From an uncultured Mucispirillum sp. (GTDB taxonomy: Bacteria; Chrysiogenota; Deferribacteres; Deferribacterales; Mucispirillaceae): a DNA stretch of 6,737 bases. Positions within the stretch are counted from its first letter, which is position 1; the number at the start of each line of letters is the position of its first letter. The notes beneath the pieces were generated by a model that saw nothing but the letters and a program-made list of their open reading frames with translations, had not been told where the DNA came from and searched no databases. The position numbers and the translations under genes were made by a program. Location: assembly GCA_945947845.1 (NCBI GenBank), contig CAMEZN010000097.1, forward strand, positions 1-6,737, in the 5' to 3' direction. Below are positions 5,057 through 6,737 of this stretch, piece by piece.

Positions 5057-6101
5057 CCAATTTAAAAATATATTAGTTTTTAACCCTGCATATTTAGGGG
5101 ATACTATAATTACTACTCCATTGATTAGAGCACTGCATGTGCTTTATCCTGATGCAAAAATATCTTTTTGTGTCCGCCCAGAACATGCAGACCTTTTTTA
5201 TAATGTTCCCTTTATTAATGAAGTTATTATTTTTGATAAGAGAAATACTCAAAAAGGATTTTCAGGGCTTTTAAAGTTTGTTAAAATAATTTCTAATTAT
5301 CATTTTGATTTAATTATAGATTTACACTTATCACTGCGTTCTACTACTTTATTTTCTATGGTTAAAAACTCATATATAGTTGGTTTTTCTTCTGCTGTAA
5401 TGAGCTATCTTTTTAATAAACGGGTTGAGAAAAAGCAGGAACTTTGCGAAGTAGAACGAAATCTTATGATATTAAGTGCCTTGTGTGATGATTTTTCTCT
5501 TGATGAGGCAAAAAAAATAGGCGGTTCTTTAACTGCATACATAGATGAACATTTAAAGGCAAACACTCTTTCATATTTTTCTGTTGCTGCTCCTGAAAAA
5601 AAGGTTGTAGGCATTGCTCCCGGAAGTGTGTGGGCCACTAAAAGATACCCTGTTGAATATTTTGTAAAAGTAGCAGAAGATTTATATAATAAAGGATATG
5701 CAATAGCACTATTTGGCGGTAAAGATGATAATGAAAGCCTTGATGAGTTTGCTTCTCTTTTTAAATATCCTTACTTTGATTTTGCTTATAAAACTTCCTT
5801 AAAAGAACTTCCAGCAATTCTTTCTGCTTGCGACCTGCTCCTATCTAATGACAGCGGTGCTATGCACATAGCTATTGCAGCAGGCACACCTGTTGTTTCA
5901 ATTTTTGGACCTACTGTTAAATCTCTTGGATTTTTCCCATACGATGATAAAAGTATTGTTGTGGAAAATAATAACCTTGATTGCAGACCTTGCGGAAAAC
6001 ACGGCGGCAGCTCCTGCCCAAAAGGCCACTTTAAATGTATGAAAGATATTGAACCAGAAAGAGTGTTAATTGCTGCTCTTTCTATTCTCCAACAAAGGTA
6101 A
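5043..6101 (+). CDS. Family 9 glycosyltransferase, probable LPS heptosyltransferase (WaaF-like)
   Basis: This is a 352-aa GT-B enzyme of the ADP-heptose:LPS heptosyltransferase family, expected at the inner face of the cytoplasmic membrane adding heptose to the LPS inner core. The N-domain opens ILVFNPAYLGDTIITTPLIRAL (10-31), with D20 matching the catalytic Asp of WaaC. The FDLIIDLHLSLRS segment (88-100) is also typical. The C-domain has IAPGSVWATKRYP (191-203; K200 fits the donor-phosphate lysine) and SNDSGAMHIAIAAGTPVVSIFG (268-289, with D270 and H275). A C-terminal cysteine cluster (C314, C317, C325, C332) ends in CM.DIEPERV, a pattern common in WaaF-like proteins. An in-frame ATG at 4890 would add 51 residues lying wholly within the preceding gene and unlike the family, so I chose 5043. 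No good Shine-Dalgarno is seen; coupling through the 14-nt overlap is likely. Acceptor specificity (HepI, HepII or other sugar) is inferred. Confidence 0.9.
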   Translation: MKANNQFKNILVFNPAYLGDTIITTPLIRALHVLYPDAKISFCVRPEHADLFYNVPFINEVIIFDKRNTQKGFSGLLKFVKIISNYHFDLIIDLHLSLRSTTLFSMVKNSYIVGFSSAVMSYLFNKRVEKKQELCEVERNLMILSALCDDFSLDEAKKIGGSLTAYIDEHLKANTLSYFSVAAPEKKVVGIAPGSVWATKRYPVEYFVKVAEDLYNKGYAIALFGGKDDNESLDEFASLFKYPYFDFAYKTSLKELPAILSACDLLLSNDSGAMHIAIAAGTPVVSIFGPTVKSLGFFPYDDKSIVVENNNLDCRPCGKHGGSSCPKGHFKCMKDIEPERVLIAALSILQQR

Positions 6102-6104
6102 TAT

Positions 6105-6737
6105 ATGAAAGAAATATTAGTTGTCAGGTTCAGCTCTCTTGGTGATTTAGTATTAATTACTGGTGTTTTAAAATATGTTAAAGAAAATGTTAAAGAAGAT
6201 ATTGCAATAGATTTACTTACATACTCCCATTTTGCAGGTGTATTGCAGGATTACCCATATATCAGAAATATCTATACTATTAAAAAAGGAGATTCTTTAA
6301 TTGATTTAAATGATACATTCTCCACTATGCCTAATTATGATTTAGTTTTTGACCTTCATAATAATATCCGCTCATCATTTATCCGCCTTATATCATCTTG
6401 TAAAAGTTATGTATATAATAAAAACTCTTTTGCAAGGCGGTTATTTGTAAAATACAGGCTTTGCCGCTCAAAACTTCAAGAACATACTGTAATAAAATAT
6501 TTTAAACCTTTTATGAAAGCTTTTAAACTTTCTATGCCAGAAATTGAGTCTTTAAGACCTTATCTGCCATTTCCAAATATTGATAAAAACAATGCTGTAA
6601 AACAAGCTGTTATCCATCCTTTTGCTTCAAAATCTACAAAAGAATGGCCTTTTTTTGCTGAACTTGGCTCTATTCTTTCAGATGATGGTTTAAATGTTAC
6701 ATGTATCGGTAACGGCGAAATAAAGGTGCCTGCATCA
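6105..6737 (+). CDS. Second family 9 glycosyltransferase (heptosyltransferase-like), 3' end outside window
   Basis: The first 211 codons of another ADP-heptose:LPS heptosyltransferase-family enzyme are present. The opening ILVVRFSSLGDLVLITGVL (4-22) has the family's S-S-L-G-D catalytic loop with Asp14. YDLVFDLHNNIRSSFIR (78-94) is the matching N-domain strand-helix. VIHPFASKSTKEWP (169-182) begins the C-domain, with K179 at the position of the donor-phosphate lysine. The wording RFSSLGD is closer to WaaC/heptosyltransferase I and to other core GT9 enzymes than the first gene is, but specificity cannot be assigned without the C-terminus. AAAGG at 6094-6098, 6 nt before the ATG, supports the start. 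It follows the first transferase by 3 nt, so the two are almost certainly cotranscribed and coupled. Confidence 0.9.
   Translation, partial: MKEILVVRFSSLGDLVLITGVLKYVKENVKEDIAIDLLTYSHFAGVLQDYPYIRNIYTIKKGDSLIDLNDTFSTMPNYDLVFDLHNNIRSSFIRLISSCKSYVYNKNSFARRLFVKYRLCRSKLQEHTVIKYFKPFMKAFKLSMPEIESLRPYLPFPNIDKNNAVKQAVIHPFASKSTKEWPFFAELGSILSDDGLNVTCIGNGEIKVPAS

Noticed and set aside
5405..5638. Minus-strand 77-codon frame opposite the first glycosyltransferase
   Set aside because: It is a shadow of a conserved GT9 coding frame, with no start signal.
1..6737. CRISPR arrays, insertion sequences, tRNA/rRNA genes, phage or toxin-antitoxin modules
   Set aside because: No direct-repeat series, terminal inverted repeats, transposase motifs, cloverleaf-like segments or paired small toxin/antitoxin frames were seen; all long frames are explained by the listed genes.

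Overview
The window is AT-rich bacterial chromosome from a Gram-negative organism. It carries an LPS heptose gene (gmhA), two ADP-heptose-type glycosyltransferases and an exported protein with a Sec signal peptide, so an outer membrane with a heptose-containing LPS core is implied. The low GC content, the long-form HflX and this gene mix would fit Deferribacterota (a Mucispirillum-like genome is one possibility). That placement is a guess from overall impression, not from a marker gene. Genes are densely packed and there is no sign of mobile DNA, CRISPR, tRNA or rRNA.

Left part, minus strand (1-1245): gmhA (phosphoheptose isomerase) is followed 2 nt later by the start of mfd (transcription-repair coupling factor), which runs off the left edge. 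This pair is separated from the next minus-strand unit by a good intrinsic terminator at 1369-1396.

Middle, minus strand (4268 down to 1464): four genes read in one direction with small gaps or an overlap. They are hflX (long-form ribosome-associated GTPase), a 118-aa NTF2/YchJ-like protein of unknown function, a 162-aa exported protein of unknown function, and an 80-aa FmdB-type zinc-ribbon protein. The terminator at 1369-1396 closes this unit.

Right part, plus strand (4376-6737): a divergent 107-bp spacer carries back-to-back promoters. The plus-strand promoter (TTGACA, 17 bp, TATAAC) is placed so that transcription should begin at the A of the ATG of a short RluA-family pseudouridine synthase, and no Shine-Dalgarno is visible, so this mRNA is probably leaderless. 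That gene overlaps a family-9 (heptosyltransferase) gene by 14 nt, which is followed 3 nt later by a second family-9 transferase cut off by the right edge.

Functionally the window mixes two themes: LPS inner-core heptose (gmhA on one side, two heptosyltransferases on the other, on opposite strands) and RNA/ribosome/DNA maintenance (hflX, the pseudouridine synthase, mfd). I see no convincing unprecedented multi-gene system. The most notable observations are the apparent leaderless promoter, the JAMM/MPN-like pattern in the N-terminal extension of HflX, and the two uncharacterised small proteins in the hflX operon.
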